Assembly (NCBI GenBank): GCA_000733355.1
Contig: JNVV01000054.1
Location: 264,012 to 274,922, forward strand
DNA from: Falciphora oryzae
Taxonomy: Eukaryota; Ascomycota; Sordariomycetes; Magnaporthales; Magnaporthaceae
Direction of reading: 5' to 3'
DNA length: 10,911 nt
A model generated the notes under the pieces. It saw only the letters and a program-made list of their open reading frames with translations. It did not search any database and had not been told where the DNA came from. Positions 1-7,036 of the stretch are shown piece after piece; positions within the stretch are counted from its first letter, which is position 1; every line of letters starts with the position of its first letter. The position numbers and the translations under genes are program-made.

Positions 1-410
1 TGGACCACACAAGCGAGTGGGCCACTTCCAAATCCCATACTAAACGCCGTTTCCGACCCCCTTGCTATATCGACCAATTTTTATCCAAATTAGCTAAAAT
101 TTGTTATAGTGACTCTCAATTATAAAATTGAATTTTTGTAATTTTCTTAAATTTTTTAGCACTAAATCGGGTTAGATGCACTAATTTAACCCCTGTAAAA
201 CCTAGATTTTTAAATAACTAACCCAATTTAGTAATAAAAATTTGAAGAAAAATTTAAAAATTCAATTTTATAATTAAAAGCCGGTATGCTAAAATTTAAT
301 CGATTTGGATAAAAATTGGTCGATTTAGCAAGGGGGTCGGAAACGGCGTTTAGTATGAGATTTGGAAGTGGCCCACTCGCTTGTGTGGTCCACTCGCTTG
401 TGAACCACGT
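1..410. mobile_element. Foldback MITE-like element (long inverted repeat), left tip cut by the window edge
   Basis: Base 1 pairs with base 392 and complementarity runs inward almost to the centre near 196, so nearly the whole element folds into one hairpin. The outer ~100 bp of each arm are almost identical; the AT-rich inner arms are more diverged. The right end finishes GAACCACGT at 410, followed by TA at 411-412, as expected for Tc1/mariner/Fot1-type insertion at TA. The right tip holds two copies of CCACTCGCTTGTG (373-385 and 390-402, period 17), possible transposase-binding sites. By symmetry about 18 bp of the left tip lie outside the window. There is no transposase frame, so it would be non-autonomous. 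The family assignment is inference from TA and tip structure. Confidence 0.8.
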
Positions 411-412
411 TA

Positions 413-539
413 ACTGTTTTAATTTTGGTAGAATTTAGCCTCAAATTAAGCGAGTTATTTAATCGAAAAAAACGCTGTTTAATATGCATTTTTCAACTGT
501 CCAACTCGGTGGTTTGTCCGACTCGGTGGTGAACCACGT
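413..539. mobile_element. Right end of a second, diverged element of the same family
   Basis: The sequence ends GAACCACGT at 539 followed by TA at 540-541, the same terminal bases as the element ending at 410. It aligns with the right arm of that element over about 70 bp (roughly 466-539 against 340-410) with many substitutions. It also keeps two tip repeats at period 17, here ACTCGGTGGT (504-513 and 521-530) instead of CCACTCGCTTGTG. Only this right end is visible. The first element may have inserted into this older one at a TA, or the two may sit side by side. Confidence 0.6.
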
Positions 540-843
540 TATATAAAAACTCGATCGTTATAATGCTTGAATTTTGTGCTATTTTATGCATATTTTTTTA
601 TTTTAATGCACGTTTTAATAACGGAATTAGGATATATAGTTACCAGTAAATACGCTATATGTAAATATCACGTGCGGGCCGGTCGTTGGGTGTCACACGG
701 AAGAACCTGTGGACTCACCTAATCGGCCCCACAGAAGGCCCGGGAACCGGTATAGGTGCCCAACGGCCCCGAGGCCTAAAGGCCGAAGGCTGGAGGGGCA
801 GTGTGAATCATGTACTCGATACTTCGCACGGATCACAGGGTGG

Positions 844-853
844 TTTATATAAA
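844..853 (+). promoter_or_regulatory. TATA box inside the LTR
   Basis: TTTATATAAA lies at the core of the perfect palindrome GGTTTATATAAACC (842-855). It is about 30-40 bp upstream of the tandem duplication, where LTR transcription would be expected to start. Confidence 0.4.
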
Positions 854-881
854 CCCTGCCATCTCCTATGTCTTCCATGAG

Positions 882-1067
882 AGATTCCTTCTTCCTCAAG
901 CATCTCTTGAGCCCATAGAAAGATTATCTGCAATATAGAGATCCTTCTCCAAGCCGTCTTTGACCCCTTGTTACAGATTCCTTCTTCCTCAAGCATCTCT
1001 TGAGCCCATAGAAAGATTATCTGCAATATAGAGATCCTTCTCCAAGCCGTCTTTGACCCCTTGTTAC
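882..1067. repeat. Two exact 93-bp tandem copies inside the LTR
   Basis: Copy 1 is 882-974 and copy 2 is 975-1067. Each starts AGATTCCTTC and ends CCCTTGTTAC, and I find no differences between them. Perfect identity points to a recent duplication. Because 93 is a multiple of three, it also produces a repeated peptide in a spurious minus-strand frame. Confidence 0.95.
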
Positions 1068-1068
1068 A

Positions 1069-1461
1069 CCTTTTTACGAATTCGGCCACAACTCCATTAA
1101 TTTTAATTAAACGAAAAATCCCAATGAGATCGAGGTGCCGGTTATTATGTGGGTGGGTTGGTAGTTGTGGGAGTGGGTGAAAAATTTTTCCAATGAGGTG
1201 GAGGCGGGGTAGGTCTATAAATTGCGCTAACCGCATTAGGAGTTTTGGCACCTGAACACATATGGACCTCCGTAGACACCTGGAGTTGACCCAGCAAGAG
1301 GCCAGCTTCTTTACCAACGAAATGGCCCTAACACTTCACCCGGGAACAGAAGGAAAAGACCAATAAACATCCACACGCTGTTAAAGCTGAGGCAAAGAAA
1401 AGACCGGGCTGTCGAAAAGATTAAGACCATGAGATGGCGCCGATAACAACGCCAATTATTA
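1069..1461. other. Intergenic stretch, no convincing gene
   Basis: The first part is AT-rich; the rest is mixed. The only ATG frame of note on the plus strand is 1262-1366, a 34-codon frame beginning MDLRRHLELTQQ, which I do not recognise and cannot support as a gene. The end nearest 1461 would be the 3' flank of the minus-strand fragment at 1462-1842. Confidence 0.5.
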
Positions 1462-1842
1462 TTACGCCATGCGGCCCATGTCGTACTCCTCCTCGCTGCC
1501 CGGCCTGCTCGGCCCGCCGCGCACGTCGACCACGTTCTCACTGCTGCTGCTGTCGCCCGAGGCCATGTCGCGCGGCTCGCGGAGGTGGTACTCGACCGTA
1601 ATCTCTTGCGTGTGGATAATGAGGTTGTCATCGGCGTGGAAGATGCTGCGCTCCGACCAGTCGTCGGGGTGCACCTCGCCCGCCGACGCCTTGGCCCTTC
1701 CGCCGCCGCCCGGCCCGGCGCCCTTGACGGCGAAGGGGTGCAAAAAGCTGCCGCTGGGCCGGCGTCCCGTGTTATTGTTCCCGCCGCCGCCGCCGCCCCC
1801 GGTGATGGCGATCTTGGTGCCGCCGTCGCCAACACCCAACTA
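1462..1842 (-). pseudogene. Orphan 3' gene end, possibly the tail of a SAT4/PTH11-like membrane protein
   Basis: The frame is open for about 126 codons from just after a TAG at 1843-1845 to a TAA at 1462-1464. It has no ATG near its beginning. TTTTAG directly before it could be a splice acceptor. The product has a Gly/Asn-rich start (a run of seven Gly), a basic middle, then WSERSIF...DDNLIIHTQEITVEYH, and an acidic Ser/Glu end. Tails of fungal SAT4/PTH11-type seven-helix proteins often carry a similar SER...T.E.TV pattern, so I infer such a tail. No transmembrane exons lie upstream: the ankyrin gene's stop is only ~210 bp away. The fragment is therefore 5'-truncated. The family call is from memory of motif style, not a search, and it could be another disordered tail. 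Confidence 0.4.
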
Positions 1843-1929
1843 AAACGGCGCGCCGTGATGCCCCACGTGCGGCTGCATGCACGGAAAGCAGGCCTAGCCG
1901 GCGCTCCGCGCCGCCCGGCGTTAATAAAC

Positions 1930-1958
1930 ACTACTACTACCTACTACTACTACTACTA
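1930..1958. repeat. ACT trinucleotide microsatellite
   Basis: About nine ACT units with one interruption lie between the orphan gene end and the ankyrin gene's stop. Confidence 0.9.
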
Positions 1959-2055
1959 ATATATGGTCAGCTAGGAGCCTAGGCAGTTTACTTGTAGGAT
2001 CTGTCGTACCTCATTAGAAAACAATTTATTCCCTATGCCCAGGACTTTGTCCGCG

Positions 2056-4257
2056 TCAAGCAGCCTCGTCGAACTCCTGTTGATGCGATCGGAGTAACTC
2101 AGCAACCGTGAAGTGCCTGTACCTTTCAGCCAGATCGATCTCGGTCTGAAGGCCGCCCTTTCGACCCCACCGATCCAGCCTGGCGCCGGCGTTGAGGAGG
2201 AGCTTCACCACGTCCAGCCGCCCGTGTTCCGCGGCGCCCTGCAGGGCTGTCCGGCCATCCTCCAGGGCAGGGCGGGCGTTCGGGTCCGCACCGCGGCCGA
2301 GCAGCAGCAGCACGATCTTGACGTGGCCTTGGATCGACGCGCCCTGGAGGGCCGTGAGGCCCCTGTTGGCGGCCGGCGCGGCGTTGACCTCTGCCCCGAG
2401 GTCGAGCAGGTATTGGACCAGCTCGATCTGGGGTTCGGGGCGGGAGGCGGCTGCCTGGAGTGCCGTCCTGCCTCCGTTACTCCAGGCTCGCCGATTGACG
2501 TCGCCATTTCGGGATACCAAGAGCCTGACGAGATCCAGACTCCCCCTCTCTGCGGCTAGCTGTAAGGCCGTTCTTGCGTATTTGCCCATTTGCGCAGTCC
2601 GTTCGGTTGACATCTCGTTGGGGTCGGCGCCGGCGTCAAGGGCGAGTGAAACGAGTCGGAGAAGGTTTTGGTCATGGGTCTCCCGATCGATTAGGCGACG
2701 GAGGATACGACCACTTTGGCTTAGCGGCTGGTTTATGGAGGCGCCGCGCTCCAGTAGAAGCTTAAACAAGTCGATGCTCTTAGTTTCCTGGAGGGATGCT
2801 TCGAGGGCCGTGATGCCGTGCTTGGCTGAAGGCGGGCCGTTGACATCGGCGCCCTTTTCGAGCAGATACTGGACCGTCTGTTTCTTATGCGAGAGGCTAG
2901 CCGCTTGCAAAGCCGTGCTCCCCTCAAATTTCGAGGCTGGCTTATTGATGTTACCACTATGCTGCAGGAAGTAGTCAATGTAGTCGATGTTGCCGCCACC
3001 AGCGGCTTCTTGAAGAGCGGTCCTGCCACTGCAGGGCTGGCAATAGCTGTTTGGGGAGACCCCCTTTTCCAGAAGCGCCGCCATTATGTCGGTTGATTTG
3101 GAGCTGACTGCGTCGACGAGGAGCCTTGGGCCGTACTTTTCGACATCCAGACCGCCATTGAGGAATATTTCGAAGTGGTTAAGCATAATTTCTCCATCGG
3201 CTATTTTGTAACCCAGATTTCTAGCCACATCCCTATGGTTTGGATCCGCTTTCCAGTCGAGCAACAGCTCCAAAATGCTGTGGTCGTAGTCTTCATATTC
3301 ATCCCTTGGTTCAAACCACAGTGTGAGAACGATCGGAGGTTCCTTTCTGGTGGTGGCGTTTGGGTCGACCCCTGCCGACAGAAGCGTCGACGTAGCATCG
3401 AACATCTGCTTTTTGACGGCCAGTTCCAATGCTTCCTCGAGAAGTTGGTCGGTGAAATCCGCTCGGTGTTCCCCATGGAAGACGGCGAAGGGATTAGGGC
3501 CGCGGTCGGCCTCTCGAACAATCTCAGCTACTGTCACCTTCTTCTTCCATTTCTCCAAGGTGCCATCTCGGCCGGCCAATGTGCAAAGATGACGATAGAC
3601 GCTTGCGTTATTCTCGGACGACCAACGGAAAATATCGTGCCCACTGATGTGACAATTAAAGCCGGCACCACCCTCGACCAGTGTGGTAATGATTTCCATC
3701 CGACCCCGTCGGACAGCCAAGGCCAAGGGCTGTTCGGCATACCTTCTCTCGTGAGCTGAGGCCATACTCAGGCTTGCACCGGCTTCCACGAGACACTTGA
3801 CCACGTCGGCGTGGCCGAGCCACACCGCAAGCCCCAGTGGGGTCGATTTCTCGCCGCTGGCCGGAAGTGTGTCCAGCTCACAGCCTTTGTGAATCAGAGC
3901 CTTGCTCACTTGCAAGTAGCCCTTTCCGACGACGAGCCGCAGTAGCTCACCCCCAGCTGCCCCAGAAAGGAGGTCCGGGTTTACTGGGGCGTTTAGCAAA
4001 CGTACGACGAGTTTCTCGTCGGCGGAACGCGTTGTTCGCTTGAGAATGAGCGTGCCGATCCTGCCAGAAAGTTGCCGGAAGACGTGTTGATCAAGTCCGT
4101 ACTTGATCAGGCTGTCGAAGAACTTTTGGTCGGTCACGCCGGTTGCCTGGGCGAGGATGTCACCAAAGCAGACACCGGATTGGACGAGGAGTACGACCAG
4201 TTGCAGATTACCCATTTCCATGATGGCCGCGATCACTCCGTGGCGAAACCCATCCAC
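2056..4257 (-). CDS. Ankyrin-repeat protein, likely the C-terminal half of a split Clr5-ankyrin gene
   Basis: A continuous 733-codon frame. The codon at 4257-4255 is GTG; the first ATG in frame is 4221-4219, giving 721 residues, and the frame stays open upstream to about 4315. Numbering from 4257, ankyrin units cover roughly 1-30, 90-200 and 270-725. The C-terminal eight units carry the GRTALQAA-type consensus near residues 412, 446, 480, 515, 560, 595, 632 and 667. Each is followed by a helix such as VKLLLNAGA and spaced by Pro-containing loops, a style common in fungal Clr5 and NLR proteins. Ankyrin arrays bind partner proteins; no enzyme domain is seen. Only 61 bp separate the frame from the upstream Clr5 stop, too little for a separate fungal promoter. 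The first residues also continue the Clr5 protein's C-terminal sequence in sense. I therefore infer one ancestral gene broken by a stop and a frameshift. Confidence 0.8.
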   Translation of the reverse strand: MDGFRHGVIAAIMEMGNLQLVVLLVQSGVCFGDILAQATGVTDQKFFDSLIKYGLDQHVFRQLSGRIGTLILKRTTRSADEKLVVRLLNAPVNPDLLSGAAGGELLRLVVGKGYLQVSKALIHKGCELDTLPASGEKSTPLGLAVWLGHADVVKCLVEAGASLSMASAHERRYAEQPLALAVRRGRMEIITTLVEGGAGFNCHISGHDIFRWSSENNASVYRHLCTLAGRDGTLEKWKKKVTVAEIVREADRGPNPFAVFHGEHRADFTDQLLEEALELAVKKQMFDATSTLLSAGVDPNATTRKEPPIVLTLWFEPRDEYEDYDHSILELLLDWKADPNHRDVARNLGYKIADGEIMLNHFEIFLNGGLDVEKYGPRLLVDAVSSKSTDIMAALLEKGVSPNSYCQPCSGRTALQEAAGGGNIDYIDYFLQHSGNINKPASKFEGSTALQAASLSHKKQTVQYLLEKGADVNGPPSAKHGITALEASLQETKSIDLFKLLLERGASINQPLSQSGRILRRLIDRETHDQNLLRLVSLALDAGADPNEMSTERTAQMGKYARTALQLAAERGSLDLVRLLVSRNGDVNRRAWSNGGRTALQAAASRPEPQIELVQYLLDLGAEVNAAPAANRGLTALQGASIQGHVKIVLLLLGRGADPNARPALEDGRTALQGAAEHGRLDVVKLLLNAGARLDRWGRKGGLQTEIDLAERYRHFTVAELLRSHQQEFDEAA

Positions 4258-4276
4258 GCCGGCGGATGGAATGGCG

Positions 4277-4321
4277 AAAAAAAGCGGCGAGTTTCTGGGT
4301 GTAGTTGTTTTCCATTACCTA
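4277..4321 (-). other. Junction with an in-frame TAG and a T7 tract that separates two frames
   Basis: On the minus strand the Clr5 frame reads LAFMK then TAG (4321-4319). If reading continues past the stop it gives VMENNYTQKLAAFF, which looks like family sequence. The ankyrin frame takes over just after a run of seven T (4277-4283 on the plus strand, A7). One T fewer would place both halves in one phase. The small GT...AG interval 4318-4295 is only 24 nt and leaves the TAG in the exon, so an intron does not solve the break. Confidence 0.65.
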
Positions 4322-5636
4322 TTTCATAAATGCCAGCCTCTGATCTCTCGTCAATATGTTGTTTGAGAAAAAGTAGCAGGCAAATTTGAACAGATCCTGC
4401 AGGGGATCTTTGTTTGTCGGGTCCAGGAATCCGTGAACGGCCAGGGCTGCTTTTCCGTCCAAATGTTCCGGAAGGATCTCCGAGAGTTTAGTAGTCAACG
4501 TTGGAACTGCCGTGGTAGATGTCCCGAGTTCCTTGGAAGGTGGCCCTAGAAGCCCAGTAAGAAGCGCCTGGCGGTCGGAAACCGAGACCTTCGCTAGTGC
4601 TGAGCTTGAACGTGAAACGCTAGTACTGGACGGCGACCTGTGGTTCCCCAAACCTGCGAATGCTGTTAGAGGTGTTGCTGACCAGTTTACTATACAATGG
4701 AAGTGCTTATTTCGCTTTATAAGAATGTCCTGCAGCTGGAACCAAGGCAAATTGGCCAGGAGCCCCATCCGTACAGACACTGTATCGTCGAGAATGTCGA
4801 AATTGAAGACGTCGAAGTCCAGATCCGAGGTCAGAGCCAACAGCTCGTTTGAATCGATATCCATGCCCCTGTCCGTGGCAGGTGAATCTTGTGCCCTCGT
4901 GGCATGGGATGAGGCTTCGGGGATTAAAGGCCAGGCAGCAGTCATGTTTGGTACAGACTTATTTAGAGTGTCGAACGGAATGTCAGCTGGAACCTGCGGG
5001 ACGCCGTTCTCAGGTCCTATGTTTGGACAAAAGTTGAGGAGATTACCTACAGATGTTGGTGGCGGCGTGCTACCAGCCGCCATGGTAGTTGACGGTGGCG
5101 TTTTAATCGACAGCCTTGGGTGGAGGACAGGTGTCGCGGCTGTGCTCGACGCCCGTTGTTAGTTGATAGAGTGGTCCGGGACAGTACGGCAAGAGAGCAC
5201 CTCACCATTGTCGTTTTCGGGAAACTGTGGCCTGTATCGTTCGAGTTGCTGCAATATTACGCTGGGGTCCTTTTTCCTCCCTTGACACCAGAGCTTAGAG
5301 GATTTGCCTTGCTGAGAACGCTGCGAGTACACTTTGGCGACGCCTGCCCATTCGACGATTTTGAGGTTTTTGTACCCGGTGTATCGCTTTTTGTACTGGT
5401 TGATACTGTATTGGTGTGAGTAAACCCCGAGCCTGCTGTGTGCCTTTGGGGTTGGCGAGCACTGACCTGGCGTTGAATCCGAAGGTTTTGCTTATGTGGG
5501 CCCGCGTCTCTTCAAAGGTGTGGTCCTGGTCGACGTAATGCTTGAGGATCTCTTCCTCAAAACGCGCCCAATCGGGAGCGGCCTCAATTGGGGCCTGCGA
5601 TGCCATTTTGGAGGCCGTCGCTGCCGCGTTGTGCAT
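4319..5636 (-). CDS. Clr5-domain protein, 396 residues as spliced, N-terminal half of the locus
   Basis: Model: exons 5636-5467, 5405-5206 and 5139-4319. Intron 1 (61 nt) is GTCAGT...ACAG. Intron 2 (66 nt) is GTGAGG...CTAAC...CACAG and removes an in-frame TAA. Phases agree at both junctions. Exon 1 plus exon 2 form a Clr5 domain at about residues 22-72 (PDWARFEEEILKHY, then FGFNA joined to SINQYKKRY). Clr5 domains are named after fission-yeast Clr5, a silencing factor at the mating-type locus; in filamentous fungi they usually head ankyrin or other repeat proteins. Residues ~216-242 are acidic and hydrophobic (LTSDLDFDVFNFDILDD), like an activation segment. The end, LTRDQRLAFMK, stops abruptly where relatives would run into ankyrin repeats. 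The start may instead be Met11 (5606), which has a better context (AAAATGG). The molecular role is unknown. Confidence 0.75.
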
Positions 5637-6029
5637 CTCGAGAGCTAAAAATTTTCAGGCTGAAAACTCGGGCAGACGATGCTGTTATATGCGCTCTGGC
5701 GAACCGTGAGGCGTCCAAACACAGCCCCTGAATTCTCAGGCGCACACAAGCGCCTCCTCGTAGACCGCAAGGGGTGGGCACAAAAGCGCCGTCCTCTAAA
5801 ACTAGACCCCAGGGGGTGGGCACAAAAGCGCCGGCGGAAATGTTGCGGTGGCATCTCAGGTACCTATGACAATGATTGGCTATTCCCACGCTTCAGCTCG
5901 GTGCGGGCGGGACGAACACTTCAAGTCTTCTCATAAGTCCATCAAATCTCCCTTCAAGATGGGGAAAAAGCGCTCTACCCTCCTAGCAGCTTCCAATTAA
6001 CTAAACCTAGGACCTTGGGCTACGCAACT
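5637..6029. promoter_or_regulatory. Divergent promoter region between the Clr5 gene and the plus-strand gene
   Basis: These 393 bp hold the 5' regions of two divergently read genes. Besides the repeated GCACAAAAGCGCC motif (separate entry) I see ATTGG at 5875-5879, a CCAAT box facing the Clr5 gene about 240 bp from its start. There is also a CCAAT at 5993-5997, close to the plus-strand ATG, and a 7-bp-arm hairpin TTTTCAG/CTGAAAA (5652-5666) in the Clr5 leader. No TATA box is convincing. Sharing of elements between the two genes is inference. Confidence 0.5.
5742..5833. repeat. Three spaced copies of GCACAAAAGCGCC in the divergent promoter
   Basis: Two copies share 21 identical bases beginning GGGGTGGGCAC (5771-5791 and 5813-5833, spacing 42). 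A third, GCACACAAGCGCC at 5742-5754, has one mismatch and lies 36 bp before the first. It sits in a GGCGC/GCGCC hairpin (5739-5754). Regular spacing in a promoter suggests transcription-factor sites, though a small local duplication would look the same. Confidence 0.6.
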
Positions 6030-6838
6030 ATGAGTGCACAAGATAGCCTGCCACCAGCGCAGCAGCATGGCCCTGATGGCCTTGGGGCTCAGGGACACGA
6101 GGACAACCTCTGTTCATCCTTTCTTTCCCACGCTCCTTTGCAGCAAAAAATGATCCTCGACAACAGCTCGCTCCCGTACACCCAGCGCCGGGAGCCGCCG
6201 TTTGTTTCCGATTCGTCGGTACTCCAGCAGTCCCAGCAGCCGCATACACCAGGTGTACATGCTGTGTACGCTGCCGAACACCACCTTCCGGAATCTCAGC
6301 CACCGGGGCAGCAGCAGCAACTCCTAGGAGACCCACATGTGCCCGCTTTCCAGCTTCCGCATTCTCAGCAGGCTGAGGGGCTGGGAGGGCCACCAGTGAT
6401 GGGATTTCAGGTACGATATGTATTTGCATGGGCCGCCTCCACACATGCTAACGATGATGTTGCCTAACTGCAAAAATCGTTCGCAGCTCGACGCACAGCA
6501 CAACGAGCGCGTTCCTACACTGCCACGCCCACAAAACGAGGTCGTGAGCGTATCCAACTATCCGCCTCCCACGACGTAGGTCCGGTCATTGTGACTTGAA
6601 CGGAAGGAAATATGAGAAGGTGAACGCGATGCTGACTGGACATCATTTGACTAGGAGATATGCTTTCCCCCCGAACCCACTGCTGGGAATTCGCTATCGC
6701 CTTTCTCGGGTCGAGGAGGATGTTTTCGGCACTTGGCATGACCTCCATGAGCGCCTCAGTCGGATTGAACAACATCTGGGTATTATTGGTTACCAGGAAA
6801 ACGCCAATAACCTCCCATTCCATTCTTCTAGCACATAG
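6030..6838 (+). CDS. Gln/Pro-rich protein of unknown function with a helical C-terminus
   Basis: The first exon runs from ATG 6030 to 6410 (127 codons): MSAQDSLPPAQQ and much Gln, Pro, His and Ser, so probably disordered. A good intron follows (6411-6486, 76 nt, GTACGA...CTAAC...TTCGCAG), phase 0. Exon 2 reads LDAQHNERVPTLPRPQNEV and would reach a TAG at 6577-6579, giving a 157-residue protein. Alternatively a second intron from GTGAGC (6544) to an AG at 6616 or 6619 joins a frame ending at 6838. That frame contains RLSRVEEDVFGTWHDLHERL and SRIEQHLGII, which look like an amphipathic helix or coiled coil and favour this model (about 219 residues). The second intron's branch site is weak. I recognise no family. 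It is divergent from the Clr5 gene. Confidence 0.5.
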
Positions 6839-7036
6839 GGATTTCTAGTCAAGGAACTACCCGGACTCTGCCCCACTGGACTCGACGTTCTTCCAGTTCG
6901 ACCCTTGCGAGATGCGACTTATACTTCATCCTTTCGAAAGCAGTTAGTTAGCGCTAGTCTTAGTGGCTTAGACCAAATGTTATCTACCGCACCTGCGCCT
7001 CATTCTTCTCTAGGAGCAAGTTTGTCCCAAGGCACC

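Larger units (their letters stand above)
691..1068 (+). mobile_element. Probable solo LTR (Ty1/copia-like)
   Basis: The segment starts TGTCACACGG and ends CCTTGTTACA, the TG...CA ends of a long terminal repeat. It has a GC-rich first half, a TATA box at 844-853 and a pyrimidine-rich second half, which fits a U3-R-U5 order on the plus strand. No gag/pol frame or primer-binding site follows the CA end, so a solo LTR is the simplest reading. I see no target-site duplication: the five bases before it are TTGGG and the five after are CCTTT. The copia assignment rests on general resemblance. Orientation is not certain, because the TATA motif is itself palindromic. Confidence 0.5.

Noticed and set aside
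882..1067. CRISPR-like direct repeat
   Set aside because: Two adjacent 93-bp copies without spacers in a eukaryotic LTR are a tandem duplication.
808..1317. 169-codon minus-strand frame with an internally repeated 31-residue peptide
   Set aside because: The repeat is the 93-bp LTR duplication read in frame; no codon bias or known domain supports a gene.
1469..1959. Plus-strand and alternative minus-strand frames over the GC-rich block
   Set aside because: They are shadows of the 1462-1842 minus frame, with low-complexity Pro/Ala/Arg products.
4295..4318. GT...AG interval joining the Clr5 and ankyrin parts as an intron
   Set aside because: At 24 nt it is too short for a fungal intron, and the TAG stop would remain in the upstream exon.
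6660..6848. Alternative plus-strand frame MLSPRTHCWEF... as the last exon of the Gln-rich gene
   Set aside because: The overlapping frame with RLSRVEEDVF...RLSRIEQHLG has a better helical pattern, although its acceptor is weaker; kept only as a remaining doubt.
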